The notes below the pieces were generated by a model. The model did no database searches, was not told where the DNA came from, and worked only from the letters and a program-made list of their open reading frames with translations. A program made the translations under genes and the position numbers. 64,000 nt of DNA. Source: CAWIJJ01 sp963836425. Lineage in GTDB: Bacteria > Acidobacteriota > Terriglobia > Bryobacterales > Bryobacteraceae. How positions within the stretch are numbered: the first letter of the stretch is position 1; each line of letters opens with the position of its first letter. The stretch covers positions 124,001 to 188,000 of the forward strand of contig CAWIJJ010000003.1 of NCBI GenBank assembly GCA_963836425.1, read 5' to 3'. This document shows, piece by piece, positions 8,150 to 16,557 of the stretch.

Positions 8150-9006
8150 TGGTTTTCCTCTCCGACACTCACTTTGCCTTTGCCCTCGACACGCGCCGAA
8201 AAGCGTTTGTGTGATTCGGGATTAACCACCATCACAGCTTCTCCCGCGTTGCCGGATGCGGCAGCCACGCCGTCGAGTTCGAGGCGCGCCCCGCCCCGCC
8301 GGACCTCCACCCGCACGCTGTCTCCGCGGCGTACGTCGAACTCCGACACCAGCCACTCCGGCCGGATCGGAGTACCCGTGCGGACGGCGCGCCGGAGCAC
8401 GCGCCCGTACAGTTGCTCCACCGGCCCGGAGAAAGGAGCCGTGGAGAAGGTGCCGTCCCTGACCTCGAGACGAAGCGAAGCCGCATCCAACGTTGTTCCG
8501 GCGGCCAGGTCCGCGGCGGCCACCACGGCGGGCGTCGAGAGGGTCAACTTCACCTTGGCCCAGATCCGGAAACGCCGGGTGCCGGCATACCGCACCTCGC
8601 CGTACCACATAGCCGCGGATCCGGAGCGGTGCAGGCCGGCGCGGGGAAATTCGAGATCGCCCTCCGGCGCGCTCCAGCGGCAGTAATCGAGGATCTCGAT
8701 GGCGGCACCGGGCAGCGTCCGGCGCATGGCCTCGAGAATCCGCTCCGGTTCGAGCGGCCGGACTGCGCGCTCAAAGCAGAGTTCCCTGGCAGGCGCGGCA
8801 TCGAGCCCGAGCCGGGCCGCCAGCCGTGCGAGTTCGGCAAGGCCGAAGTTGCGCCGTACGCCGGGCGCGGGCGCCAGCGAAACGACCGCCTCCGGCCACT
8901 GCTCCACGGCAGGAAAGGCAGGCGCCAGGTCGCGCGCCAGGATCTGGTCCGAACCGGCCGGAACGGCGGCGCAGCCGGCCAGAGCGAGGGCGGCAAGCAG
9001 GATCAT
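8146..9006 (-). CDS. flgA: P-ring assembly chaperone FlgA, predicted lipoprotein
   Basis: This 286-residue protein has a SAF-type domain in its C-terminal half (VVAAADLAAGTTLDAASL, then GRVLRRAVRTGTPIR and RRGDSVRVEVRRGG), the signature of FlgA. FlgA acts in the periplasm to help FlgI polymerise. The N-terminus has a clear lipobox (LALAGC, cysteine 12), which is unusual for FlgA. The N-terminal half (about 25-150) is poorly conserved. The start codon overlaps the flgG stop (ATGA), so translation is probably coupled in this operon. Confidence 0.88.
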   Translation of the reverse strand: MILLAALALAGCAAVPAGSDQILARDLAPAFPAVEQWPEAVVSLAPAPGVRRNFGLAELARLAARLGLDAAPARELCFERAVRPLEPERILEAMRRTLPGAAIEILDYCRWSAPEGDLEFPRAGLHRSGSAAMWYGEVRYAGTRRFRIWAKVKLTLSTPAVVAAADLAAGTTLDAASLRLEVRDGTFSTAPFSGPVEQLYGRVLRRAVRTGTPIRPEWLVSEFDVRRGDSVRVEVRRGGARLELDGVAAASGNAGEAVMVVNPESHKRFSARVEGKGKVSVGEENQ

Positions 9007-9794
9007 CGTGTGATGTTGTTGGTCTGCTGGTACATTTGATCGGCGGCCTGGACTACCTTGGAGTTCGCTTCGTAGCCCCGTTGCGCGACGATCAGGTTAA
9101 TAAATTCTTCCACCACCGAAACGTTGGACTGCTCGACATAACCCTGCATCACGGTCCCGATGCCCTCCTGCCCGCCGGGAACGCCGACGGTGGGATCTCC
9201 GGAGGCATCGGTGGGGGCGTAAAGATTCCCGCCGAGCGAGTTCAGGCCCGCCGGGTTCTGGAAATTCGCGAGCTGAATCTGCCCCGCCTGTTGGGCGGCA
9301 GTCTGGTTCGGTTGCGTGTAGCTGACCGTGCCGTCCTGCGCGATGCTGATCTGCTGGGCATCGGGAGGAAGCGTGATCTGAGGCTCCAGCGGGTTGCCTT
9401 CCGAGGTGACCATGTTGCCGTCCCGGTCGAGGTGGAAGGAGCCGGCCCGCGTATAGGCCAACTCGCCAGACGGGCGGCGAACCTGGAAAAAGCCGCGGCC
9501 CTGGATCACCAGGTCGAGCGGATTATTGGTTTGCGAGAAATTGCCCTGGCTGAAGATGATCTCGTTGGACGCCGGGCGAGTGCCGAGACCGAGTTGCAAC
9601 CCGGTGGGCACCACGGTCTGCTGGCCGGCCGCCGCGCCGGGCTGGATCACGGTCTGGTAGAGCAGATCCTGAAACTGCGCGCGCCGGGACTTGAAACCGA
9701 TGGTGTTGGCGTTGGCGAGGTTGTGGGCGATGTTGTCCACGTTCATTTGCTGGGCCGCCATTCCGCTGGCGGCGCTGTATAGTGCGCGAATCAT
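9003..9794 (-). CDS. flgG: Flagellar distal rod protein FlgG
   Basis: The 263-residue FlgG has the N-terminal rod-protein motif (MIRALYSAASGMAAQQMNVD, followed by NIAHNLANANTIGFK). It has the central GFFQV and GELAYTRAG elements and the C-terminal helix (SVVEEFINLIVAQRGYEANS). It forms the distal rod in the periplasm. Length equals the family norm (about 260). The ATG has a GGAAGGA ribosome site. An upstream in-frame extension is only the shadow of flgF. Confidence 0.97.
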   Translation of the reverse strand: MIRALYSAASGMAAQQMNVDNIAHNLANANTIGFKSRRAQFQDLLYQTVIQPGAAAGQQTVVPTGLQLGLGTRPASNEIIFSQGNFSQTNNPLDLVIQGRGFFQVRRPSGELAYTRAGSFHLDRDGNMVTSEGNPLEPQITLPPDAQQISIAQDGTVSYTQPNQTAAQQAGQIQLANFQNPAGLNSLGGNLYAPTDASGDPTVGVPGGQEGIGTVMQGYVEQSNVSVVEEFINLIVAQRGYEANSKVVQAADQMYQQTNNITR

Positions 9795-9808
9795 GAGTCT
9801 CCTTCCTG

Positions 9809-10537
9809 TCAGGACCCTACGCGGGCCACCTGTTCGATCGCCTGCCGGTTCATTTCCGCTCCCAGCGTGACCGCTTTCTGCAACATCTCGAACTGCCGCA
9901 TGACACTCACCAGGCGGACGGCGGATTCGGCGCTCCCGGTGTTCGCCGCCTCGAGCCTTCCCTGTTCCACAGAGGTGGCGGGGATCGGAGTTCGAAGCGC
10001 CGGGTCGGCGACCCGGAAATAGTTGGCTCCCTGCTTGGACAGCCCCGCGCTGCTGGTGAAATCGGCGATCTCGAGCTGGCCGACGACCTGACCGTTCTGC
10101 CGGATCGTGCCGTCGCGCGAGATTTCGATGGGCAGCGAAGCCTGAATGGCGAGATCCGCGCCCTGGGTGCTGCGCAGCGGATGGCCTTCGGCGGTCATGA
10201 GGCGCCCGTCGGCCGAAAGGTGAAAGTTGCCGTTTCGCGTATAGAGAGGACCGGTGGGGCCGTTCACCGCGAAGAATCCGTTGCCTGCCAGCGCGACGTC
10301 GAGCGGATTGCCGGTAGAATGAAGCAGACCTTGACTGAGGTCGATCCAAGGCTTTTCAATCAGGGGCATGGTGCCGGAATTGTCCTCACCCGCTTCGGCC
10401 GCGACATAGAGGCTGTAGAATTCGCGGTCGGCTTTGTAGCCGCCCGTCGATGCGTTGGCGACGTTATTTGCCAACAGGTCGAGCGACTCCATCCGGGCGC
10501 GGAGGCCGCTGGCGGCGATGGCGGTGAGAGGATCCAT
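9809..10537 (-). CDS. flgF: Flagellar proximal rod protein FlgF
   Basis: This 242-residue rod protein is paralogous to FlgG. The N-terminus carries LLANNVANASTGGYKADREF and the C-terminus ends in the helical segment LVSVMRQFEMLQKAVTLGAEM. The core has the NPLDVALAGNGFF and YTRNGNF blocks. Its position just upstream of flgG, as first gene of the operon, supports FlgF rather than a second FlgG. A GAGG ribosome site lies 8-11 bases before the ATG. The 224-base region upstream, shared with the divergent fliK, contains the promoters. Confidence 0.92.
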   Translation of the reverse strand: MDPLTAIAASGLRARMESLDLLANNVANASTGGYKADREFYSLYVAAEAGEDNSGTMPLIEKPWIDLSQGLLHSTGNPLDVALAGNGFFAVNGPTGPLYTRNGNFHLSADGRLMTAEGHPLRSTQGADLAIQASLPIEISRDGTIRQNGQVVGQLEIADFTSSAGLSKQGANYFRVADPALRTPIPATSVEQGRLEAANTGSAESAVRLVSVMRQFEMLQKAVTLGAEMNRQAIEQVARVGS

Positions 10538-10553
10538 GGCACCTCGAGAAGAA

Positions 10554-10567
10554 GCAAGCGACAGGCC
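10554..10567 (-). promoter_or_regulatory. Weak candidate sigma-54 site before flgF
   Basis: On the minus strand GGCCTGTCGCTTGC has the GG-N10-GC spacing of sigma-54 promoters, with a TTGC -12 element and TTGG at -24. A sigma-54 activator is encoded in the window, which makes this interesting. However, the implied transcription start falls only about five bases before the flgF ATG and would remove the ribosome site, so a chance match is quite possible. Confidence 0.25.
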
Positions 10568-10594
10568 AAAATCGCGAAAGGGAGTTAAATCTCT

Positions 10595-10620
10595 TAAAAC
10601 CGGCGGGGTTTGGCCGATAA
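10595..10620 (+). promoter_or_regulatory. Putative sigma-28 (FliA) promoter for the fliK-flhA operon
   Basis: TAAAACCG, a 10-base spacer and a perfect GCCGATAA -10 box point toward fliK, leaving a leader of about 130 bases. The -10 box is the best match to the FliA consensus in the window. If active, it would place hook and export-apparatus genes partly under FliA, whereas in enterobacteria these belong to an earlier class. Confidence 0.6.
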
Positions 10621-10761
10621 GGGTTGTGGAACAGGCGGTGCCGCGCCAGAATGTTGCCGCTGGCCACCTTCAAACGGCAACTTCGTGGCGCGCCGGTGCG
10701 GCTTAAGCCGTTCAATTTCCGCCGAAAGCGGTTTGGTCCGCGATCTGCATAAGTTGAACGC

Positions 10762-13086
10762 GTGACCGCCTTCCCGCCCGTCGAAAGCCTGCTCGCACTG
10801 TTTGAAACCGCAATCGCGCGCGGCGCAGAAGATACCACGCCTTTGCCCGATGTTCCGGATCCTGACCTGCCGGATTTCGGCACCCTTCTGTCCGAACTGT
10901 CGCAGGATTCCGGGGATGGGGCCACCGAAAGCGAGATCGGCGAAGGTTCGGCAGATGCTCCCTGGGCGGAGCGGCGCGGGACGGAGATGCAGGCTCTCCC
11001 GGCCTTTCCGCAGACAGCCTGGAGCGACGTGGCCGAATCTCAAGAGTCCAGGCTCGATTGGACGTGGGACCCGCTCCCTGCCTCCGGCTACACGGAGCAG
11101 GCCGGCGAGGAGCCGGAGCCATTCGCCCCGGTTACCCCTCCTCCCGAAACAACGGCTGCCGGGCCTGCCCGAGCCCTCCCGCCCGACTGGACGCCGGTTC
11201 GCTTGCCCGAGGCCGGTGGCCAACATCCTCCCACGGACAACGGAACCGGACCTGGCACCCCGTACAGAGCGGTAGCGCCCGAGGATGTTCCGGCGGGCGA
11301 GAGCAGCCGGCACCTGCCGTCGGTGCGCGTCGCTGCAATCAAGTCAGCCGCACCAGCACGGCGGCAGGATGCGCCGGCCCCGGAAGCGGCAGCCGGCCGA
11401 TCACCGGCGGTGAGTGTTGACGGCACCCCGCGGCGTCCTCAGCCGGACGCCCCGGCAGCGGAAACAGCACCTCTCCGGCCGGATGAGCCGAAAGCCGACC
11501 GCACCCCGCCACTCCTTTGGCCGGATGCCCAGGCAGTGGAAACCATACCTGTCCGGCCGGATACGGCGGAAACGCCACGCTCCCTCGGGATCGCCCTGGC
11601 TGTGTCTCCGCGCCCGACCGGCAAGCAGGTCCCCGGACGAATGGTTGAAACCGAGACTTCGCCGGAACCGCCGAAGATGCCGGCGGACTCGCCTCAGCCG
11701 AAGGACCGTGGCGGTGCCTCCCTCGCCGAGGGCCAGCGCGAAGCGCCGCCGGTGCATACAACCCGCCTCAAACCGGTGATTGCGGCACCTGTCGATGGTT
11801 TGCGCCGGGCAGAGATCGAAGAACGTCCCGCTCAGCCGTTTGGGCGCGACGAAGAAGGATCCGTACCCTCTTTTGAACCGCCGGCCTGGCCTGCCGAAGA
11901 CATTGCGCGGAAGCCGCTTCGCACCCAGAGTTCTCCGGAAGGGCCGGATCGCCCTCGCAGGAATGCGGCGACGCACGCGGCACCTCCCGCTGACGCTGCC
12001 ATGCTGCCGGGCTTGGTGCCGGCCGCTACTCCACCTCTTGCGCAACCAGCGCCAGTGCCTACCCCAATGCCGGCACAACGGGAAGCCTCGCCCCGCACTG
12101 AACCGGCGGCACCGGAGCGGTCTTCGCGATCCGCCGGCGAGACTCGGCTACACGCCGCATCGGTGCCTTCCGGCCAGCCCCCGGCCGGGACCTGGGAACC
12201 GCCCGCCGCCGATACGGACAGTGCGGCTGCCGCGCCGATTGAACCTGGCGTGGAGGATCCGCGGGTTGCGGTGTCCAGTGGAATGCGAAGTTCCCCACCT
12301 CATGCCCCGGCAGGAATGTTTCATGTCCGCCTGATTCCACTCGCTCAACCGGCGAGCGACGAAGGCGGCGGGCAGTCGCCATCGCGGGCTACCGGGAAGC
12401 CGGACGAGCCATTTGCGCCGCGGCAAGCGGCAGCGCCGAACGGCGTCAGGAAGGACGAAGTGGAGCCGTCGGACCGGGCCGTCCCGCGCAAGGCCTGGCG
12501 AGAACAGGCTGACCCCGAGATCCCGCGCACGCCCCCTGCGGAAACGCGATCGGCGAGCAGTCATCAGGAAGCGCCGGCAGCGGCCGAGACTCGCCAGGCG
12601 CGGCCGGCTGCCCGCGTTTCCGAGTCGCCGCGCGAGGCCGTCCCGTCGCCGGGTCCGGAGCCCGGGCCGGAGGACGCGCCGCGGCCGCCTGCGGCAGTGA
12701 GAGACATCCGTCTCGAACTCTCCGGCGGAGAACAGCGCATTGCCGTCCGGCTCACGGAACGGGCCGGCGAAGTCCACGTCGCGGTGCGCACCCCGGATGC
12801 GCGGCTCGAGGGCGACCTGCGGGATAATCTGCCGGCGCTTTCCGCTCGCCTCGAGCAGGTCAGTGGATACCGGGCGGAGAACTGGAGTCCGCGGCCGGCA
12901 GCGGCCGGACGGCTGCCGGAACCCGAGGCTTCATCCGGCGGCAGGCCGGATCATTCGGGCGGACAGAACGAAACCGGCCAAAGGGGCGGCCACCAGGAGC
13001 AGCGGCGGCCACGGCCGCAGACGGAAGAAGACCGGACAAAAACGAAGAAAAAGGAGTCCACATGGTTCGCATTCAATCCTCTGTAA
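10762..13086 (+). CDS. fliK: Flagellar hook-length control protein FliK-like
   Basis: This very large, Pro/Ala/Glu-rich 774-residue protein begins at a GTG. Residues 1-640 are low-complexity and probably unfolded, with loose repeats of the RPD/PDAPA type. The end (about 645-705) has the compact FliK C-terminal pattern (VRDIRLELSGGEQRIAVRL, then GEVHVAVRTPDARLEGDL and LPALSARLEQ). FliK measures hook length and switches the export gate through FlhB. A long disordered ruler with a C-terminal FliK domain fits that role. The gene directly precedes flgD and flgE, which supports the call. The basic, Lys-rich end (TKTKKKEST) overlaps the next gene. Confidence 0.82.
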   Translation: MTAFPPVESLLALFETAIARGAEDTTPLPDVPDPDLPDFGTLLSELSQDSGDGATESEIGEGSADAPWAERRGTEMQALPAFPQTAWSDVAESQESRLDWTWDPLPASGYTEQAGEEPEPFAPVTPPPETTAAGPARALPPDWTPVRLPEAGGQHPPTDNGTGPGTPYRAVAPEDVPAGESSRHLPSVRVAAIKSAAPARRQDAPAPEAAAGRSPAVSVDGTPRRPQPDAPAAETAPLRPDEPKADRTPPLLWPDAQAVETIPVRPDTAETPRSLGIALAVSPRPTGKQVPGRMVETETSPEPPKMPADSPQPKDRGGASLAEGQREAPPVHTTRLKPVIAAPVDGLRRAEIEERPAQPFGRDEEGSVPSFEPPAWPAEDIARKPLRTQSSPEGPDRPRRNAATHAAPPADAAMLPGLVPAATPPLAQPAPVPTPMPAQREASPRTEPAAPERSSRSAGETRLHAASVPSGQPPAGTWEPPAADTDSAAAAPIEPGVEDPRVAVSSGMRSSPPHAPAGMFHVRLIPLAQPASDEGGGQSPSRATGKPDEPFAPRQAAAPNGVRKDEVEPSDRAVPRKAWREQADPEIPRTPPAETRSASSHQEAPAAAETRQARPAARVSESPREAVPSPGPEPGPEDAPRPPAAVRDIRLELSGGEQRIAVRLTERAGEVHVAVRTPDARLEGDLRDNLPALSARLEQVSGYRAENWSPRPAAAGRLPEPEASSGGRPDHSGGQNETGQRGGHQEQRRPRPQTEEDRTKTKKKESTWFAFNPL

Positions 13087-13721
13087 GAACAGATCAGATC
13101 TCCGCCACCGCGGCGGGGCGCGCCGGCGTCGTACCGGGCGCGGCCGGGCGGTCGGCGGCAACGGGGCGCACGGACGCCCGCGGCGCCTGGCGCTCGCAAA
13201 TCACGCGGCTGACCGGTGATGCGGGGCTGAAGTCCGCTGCGACTGCCGGCGGCACAGCGCCCGCGGCCGATGTCGCGGACAACACGAACCCGCCCGCGGT
13301 GGGCGCCGACTGGCGCGCCCTGTTCTCGTCACAGCCCGCGCCGACGCCGGCAGTGCCGGTTTCCCAGCCCGCGGCTCCCACGGCGCAGTCGGTGTTCGGC
13401 GACAACCCCTGGATCAGCCAGCCGGTGGGCACCGGACCCGGAGGCATCGTCTACGGGTACAATCCCTTCTACTTCGCCACCCAGCAGACGGCCGCGAAGG
13501 TGGCGGAGATGATAGGCGGGACGGTGGTCGAGAGCAATCAGTTCACGCCGAACGGCGGTCCCTTCAACCAGTCCCAACCCAATTACATGGTGCGGCTCGA
13601 CGACGGGCGCATGATCAATCCGGGGCTGGTCGCGTCGTTCTACACGCACGGCTATCCGCAGTCTTACGTGGACAGCATGATTACCGCCGAAATCAGGAAC
13701 ACGCCGGGAGTCAACGTATGA
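13062..13721 (+). CDS. Uncharacterised flagellar-operon protein between fliK and flgD
   Basis: This 219-residue protein has no family I recognise. Residues 1-110 are Ala/Thr/Pro-rich and probably disordered. Residues 115-219 look folded, with many aromatic and Asn/Gln residues (NPWISQPVG, YGYNPFYFATQQTAAKVAEM, FNQSQPNYMVRLDDGRMINP, GLVASFYTHGYPQSYVDSMI). There is no signal peptide. The start overlaps the fliK end by 25 bases and the stop overlaps the flgD start by four, so it is translated within the hook operon. Role is unknown; an export substrate or a hook-assembly accessory is an inference from position. Confidence 0.7.
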   Translation: MVRIQSSVRTDQISATAAGRAGVVPGAAGRSAATGRTDARGAWRSQITRLTGDAGLKSAATAGGTAPAADVADNTNPPAVGADWRALFSSQPAPTPAVPVSQPAAPTAQSVFGDNPWISQPVGTGPGGIVYGYNPFYFATQQTAAKVAEMIGGTVVESNQFTPNGGPFNQSQPNYMVRLDDGRMINPGLVASFYTHGYPQSYVDSMITAEIRNTPGVNV

Positions 13722-13999
13722 GCGCGCCGGTTTCCGGTACCAGCTCATCGAGCGGCGCCGATCCGCAGGCGGCGATCACCAGTGCCAGCAAGTCAGTCGA
13801 TAAGAACATGTTTCTCGAACTTCTGGTGGCGCAGTTGCGCAACCAGGATCCGCTGAATCCCGCTGACGGAACCGAGTTCGTGGGGCAACTGGCGCAGTTT
13901 CAGCAACTGGAGACTTCACTCAACATGGGCCAGGATCTGACGGCGATTCGCACCAGCCTGGACCTGCTGCTGGCCGGCGGGTCGATCGGGACAGCTTAA
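13718..13999 (+). CDS. flgD: Hook assembly protein FlgD, short form
   Basis: This 93-residue protein contains the complete FlgD N-terminal motif (MFLELLVAQLRNQDPLNPAD, then EFVGQLAQFQQLETSLNM). FlgD caps the growing hook. Typical FlgD proteins have 220-250 residues with a C-terminal Tudor/FnIII-like region that makes up the cap; here it ends soon after the N-terminal part. The reading frame is clean and the next gene, flgE, follows after a ribosome site, so the short form looks real rather than broken. Confidence 0.88.
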   Translation: MSAPVSGTSSSSGADPQAAITSASKSVDKNMFLELLVAQLRNQDPLNPADGTEFVGQLAQFQQLETSLNMGQDLTAIRTSLDLLLAGGSIGTA

Positions 14000-14011
14000 A
14001 AGGAGATTTGC

Positions 14012-15280
14012 ATGTTTACATCGTTTTCGACGGCGCTTTCGGCGCTGAGCGCGACCACCACCGCGATCGACGTGGTGGGGAACAATCTGGCGAACCTGAA
14101 CACGCCGGGGTTCAAGACGAGCGTGGTCTGTTTCCGCGACCTGGTGACGCAGTCGCTGGGCGCGGGACTGGGAGAAACCCAGGTGGGATTCGGCACGGGC
14201 CAGCCGCTGACGGTACGGCATTTCAGCCAGGGCGCCATCCAGACCAGTTCCGGAATGCTCGACGCCGCCGTGCAGGGCGACGGGTTCTTCGTCACCAGCG
14301 ATTCCAACGGCAACACACTGTATACCCGCGCCGGCAATTTCCAGGCCGATAAGGCCGGCAACCTGCTGACGGACACGGGCAGCCGTGTGCAAGGGTGGAC
14401 AACGCTCGATCCGCTTACCGGCCAGGTGAATACCAACGGTCCCATCGGCAACATCATCGTCCCGGTGGGCTCGTTGAAGCCGCCGAGAACCACCACTACA
14501 TTCACGGTGGATGCGAACCTGAACTCGACCGCGGCGGCGGACTCGACTTCCGGCTTTTCGACGCCGATCACGGTATACGACAGCCTCGGAAGTTCTCACG
14601 TGCTGACTCTGAACTTTGAAAAGACCGGGCCCAACAGCTGGAACTACGCGGTGACCATGCCAGGGGAAGAAGTGGGCGGCGGCACGGCAGGAACACCTTT
14701 CGACATTTCCGGCGCCAGCGGCGCGCTGGCCTTCGACAGCAACGGGCAGCTGACGGATCCGCCGTTCGGAACGCCCATCGAGTTCGACCTGGCCGGACTG
14801 ACCGACGGCGCGGCGGACATGCACCTGACCTGGGATCCCTATACCAGCGCCGGTGCCGGCCGCCTGACGCAGTTTGGCCAGCCGTCGGCGCCTTCCGCGA
14901 ACTCGCAAAACGGCTCTCCGGCGGCGCAACTGGTGCGCGTGGGCCTGGCCGACGGCGGCCAGATCCTGGCGCAGTATTCCAATGGCGACCAGATCGTGGT
15001 GGCGCAACTGGCGATGGCGGCGATTCGCAATCCCGACACGCTCATCGCCTCAGGCAACAACTGCTTCCAGTTGAGCGCGCGCACGGCCACACCGTCGGTC
15101 GGACTGCCGGCCACCGGCGGGCGGGGAAAGATCGTCGGAGGCGCGGTAGAGGCATCCACGGTGGATATCGCTAAAGAGTTCACCAACCTGATCGTTTACC
15201 AGCGTGGTTTCCAGGCAAACTCACGGGTTGTGAACGCGGCGGATCAAATCAGCCAGGAAACTATCAACCTTATCCGGTAA
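14012..15280 (+). CDS. flgE: Flagellar hook protein FlgE
   Basis: The 422-residue hook subunit has the rod/hook N-terminal motif (VVGNNLANLNTPGFK). It has the DGFFVTSDSNGNTLYTRAGN block, a variable central domain (about 145-300) and the C-terminal helix (DIAKEFTNLIVYQRGFQANS). It polymerises into the hook outside the cell. The AGGAG ribosome site is 11 bases before the ATG. Length is typical. It follows flgD and precedes the switch and export-gate genes. Confidence 0.97.
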   Translation: MFTSFSTALSALSATTTAIDVVGNNLANLNTPGFKTSVVCFRDLVTQSLGAGLGETQVGFGTGQPLTVRHFSQGAIQTSSGMLDAAVQGDGFFVTSDSNGNTLYTRAGNFQADKAGNLLTDTGSRVQGWTTLDPLTGQVNTNGPIGNIIVPVGSLKPPRTTTTFTVDANLNSTAAADSTSGFSTPITVYDSLGSSHVLTLNFEKTGPNSWNYAVTMPGEEVGGGTAGTPFDISGASGALAFDSNGQLTDPPFGTPIEFDLAGLTDGAADMHLTWDPYTSAGAGRLTQFGQPSAPSANSQNGSPAAQLVRVGLADGGQILAQYSNGDQIVVAQLAMAAIRNPDTLIASGNNCFQLSARTATPSVGLPATGGRGKIVGGAVEASTVDIAKEFTNLIVYQRGFQANSRVVNAADQISQETINLIR

Positions 15281-15287
15281 TCAGCCG

Positions 15288-15536
15288 ATGACTCCTCAGG
15301 AAGAGATTGCATCGTTCGGCGAAGTCCCGGTCGAGATCGAAGTGGAACTGGACCGGCGCGTGATGCGGACGCGCGAAGTTCTGGAGCTGGCCGCGGGCAG
15401 CGTGATCAGCACGGGACGTTCGGCGGGCGAGAACATCGACATCTACATCGGCGGCGTGTTGTGCGGCTCCGGTGAGATTGTGGTGATCGAGAACACCCTG
15501 GGGGTACGGATCACCGACTTCCGCGAGGACGGTTGA
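15288..15536 (+). CDS. fliN: Flagellar switch protein FliN (short)
   Basis: This 82-residue protein consists of one SpoA domain (VPVEIEVELDRRVMRTREVL, GSVISTGRSAGENIDIYIGG, GEIVVIENTLGVRITD). FliN forms part of the cytoplasmic C ring that switches rotation and helps dock export cargo. It lacks the usual N-terminal extension. A second, much longer SpoA protein is encoded after fliA. The neighbouring fliO start overlaps its stop or lies just after it. Confidence 0.93.
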   Translation: MTPQEEIASFGEVPVEIEVELDRRVMRTREVLELAAGSVISTGRSAGENIDIYIGGVLCGSGEIVVIENTLGVRITDFREDG

Positions 15537-15550
15537 AGGAGCCGTCATGG

Positions 15551-15829
15551 ATGGATGTGATCTCGCAAATGGGAGCGGTCGCGCTGGTCCTGGCGCTGCT
15601 GGGCGCAGCCCTCTGGTGTCTGCGCCGGCGGGGAGTTTCCGTGCCGCTGGCAGCACGCCGGGGAACGCGGCGGATGGAGTGCCTGGAGCGTCTCCCTCTG
15701 GGCCCGCAGCACACGCTCCACCTGGTCCGCCTGGGTGACACGGCGCTGCTGGTGGCCGCTTCGCCCGGGGGATGTTCGCTGCTGCAAACGGTGGCGGCAG
15801 GGGCCCTCGAGAAGGGGACTCCTTTATGA
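15551..15829 (+). CDS. fliO: Flagellar biosynthesis protein FliO
   Basis: The 92-residue product has one membrane segment near its N-terminus (about residues 7-24, AVALVLALLGAALWCL) and a small basic cytoplasmic domain (MECLERLPLGPQHTLHLVRL). This pattern is characteristic of FliO, which helps assemble FliP in the inner membrane. I prefer the ATG with GAAGGAG upstream; a TTG 18 bases earlier overlapping the fliN stop is possible. The stop overlaps the fliP ATG (ATGA). Confidence 0.88.
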   Translation: MDVISQMGAVALVLALLGAALWCLRRRGVSVPLAARRGTRRMECLERLPLGPQHTLHLVRLGDTALLVAASPGGCSLLQTVAAGALEKGTPL

Positions 15830-16557
15830 GGATCTGGCCTGTGGCGTGCCTGCTGATCCTTCCCTTCCCCGCCCTGGCGGCCGAACCGCTCTCCCTTTTC
15901 GGCATATCGGCCGGAAAGGGCGCCGGCGGCCTGAGCGCGCCCATGCAGATCGTGATCCTGCTGACGCTCATGACCCTGCTTCCGGCGGCGGTCATGTGCA
16001 TCACGCCCTTTCTGCGCATCACCGTGGTGCTGCACTTCCTGCGCCAGGCTCTGGGCACGCAGTCGAGCCCGTCCAACCAGGTGCTGGTTGGGCTGTCCCT
16101 GTTCCTGACGATCGTCGTGATGCAGCCGGTGGCTGCCGACGTATACCGGCTGGGATGGCAGCCCATGGAGACCGGGCAGCTTTCCGCGGAGAAGGCATTC
16201 GAGGAGGGGTCCAAACCCCTGCGGGCCTTTATGGTGCGGTTTGCGCGGGAAAAGGACATCCGGCTCTTTGTGGAACTGAGCCGCGCGCCGGCGCCGCGTA
16301 AACCGGAGGAGCTGGAACTGCGGGTCCTGATTCCCGCCTACATCCTCTCCGAGCTCAAGACCGGGTTTCAGATCGGCGCAGTACTGTTTCTGCCGTTCCT
16401 TGTGATCGATCTGGTGGTCGCCTCCGTGACCCTGTCGGTGGGAATGGTGCAATTGCCGCCGGTGATGATCTCGGCACCCTTCAAAATCCTGCTGTTCGTG
16501 CTGGTGGACGGATGGAACCTGGTGGTCGGCTCTCTGATGAAAGGCTTCTACGTATGA
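15826..16557 (+). CDS. fliP: Flagellar export gate protein FliP
   Basis: FliP forms the core of the export gate with FliQ and FliR. The 243-residue protein has a cleavable signal (LLILPFPALAA) followed by four membrane segments. The family blocks MTLLPAAVMCITPFLRITVV, LGTQSSPSNQVLVGLSLFLT and IPAYILSELKTGFQIG are all present, as is GMVQLPPVMISAPFKILLF near the end. The start overlaps fliO and the stop overlaps fliQ, so translation is probably coupled. Confidence 0.97.
   Translation: MRIWPVACLLILPFPALAAEPLSLFGISAGKGAGGLSAPMQIVILLTLMTLLPAAVMCITPFLRITVVLHFLRQALGTQSSPSNQVLVGLSLFLTIVVMQPVAADVYRLGWQPMETGQLSAEKAFEEGSKPLRAFMVRFAREKDIRLFVELSRAPAPRKPEELELRVLIPAYILSELKTGFQIGAVLFLPFLVIDLVVASVTLSVGMVQLPPVMISAPFKILLFVLVDGWNLVVGSLMKGFYV

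Noticed and set aside
14345..14352. Perfect GCCGATAA as another sigma-28 promoter
   Set aside because: It lies inside flgE and has no TAAA-type -35 at the right distance.
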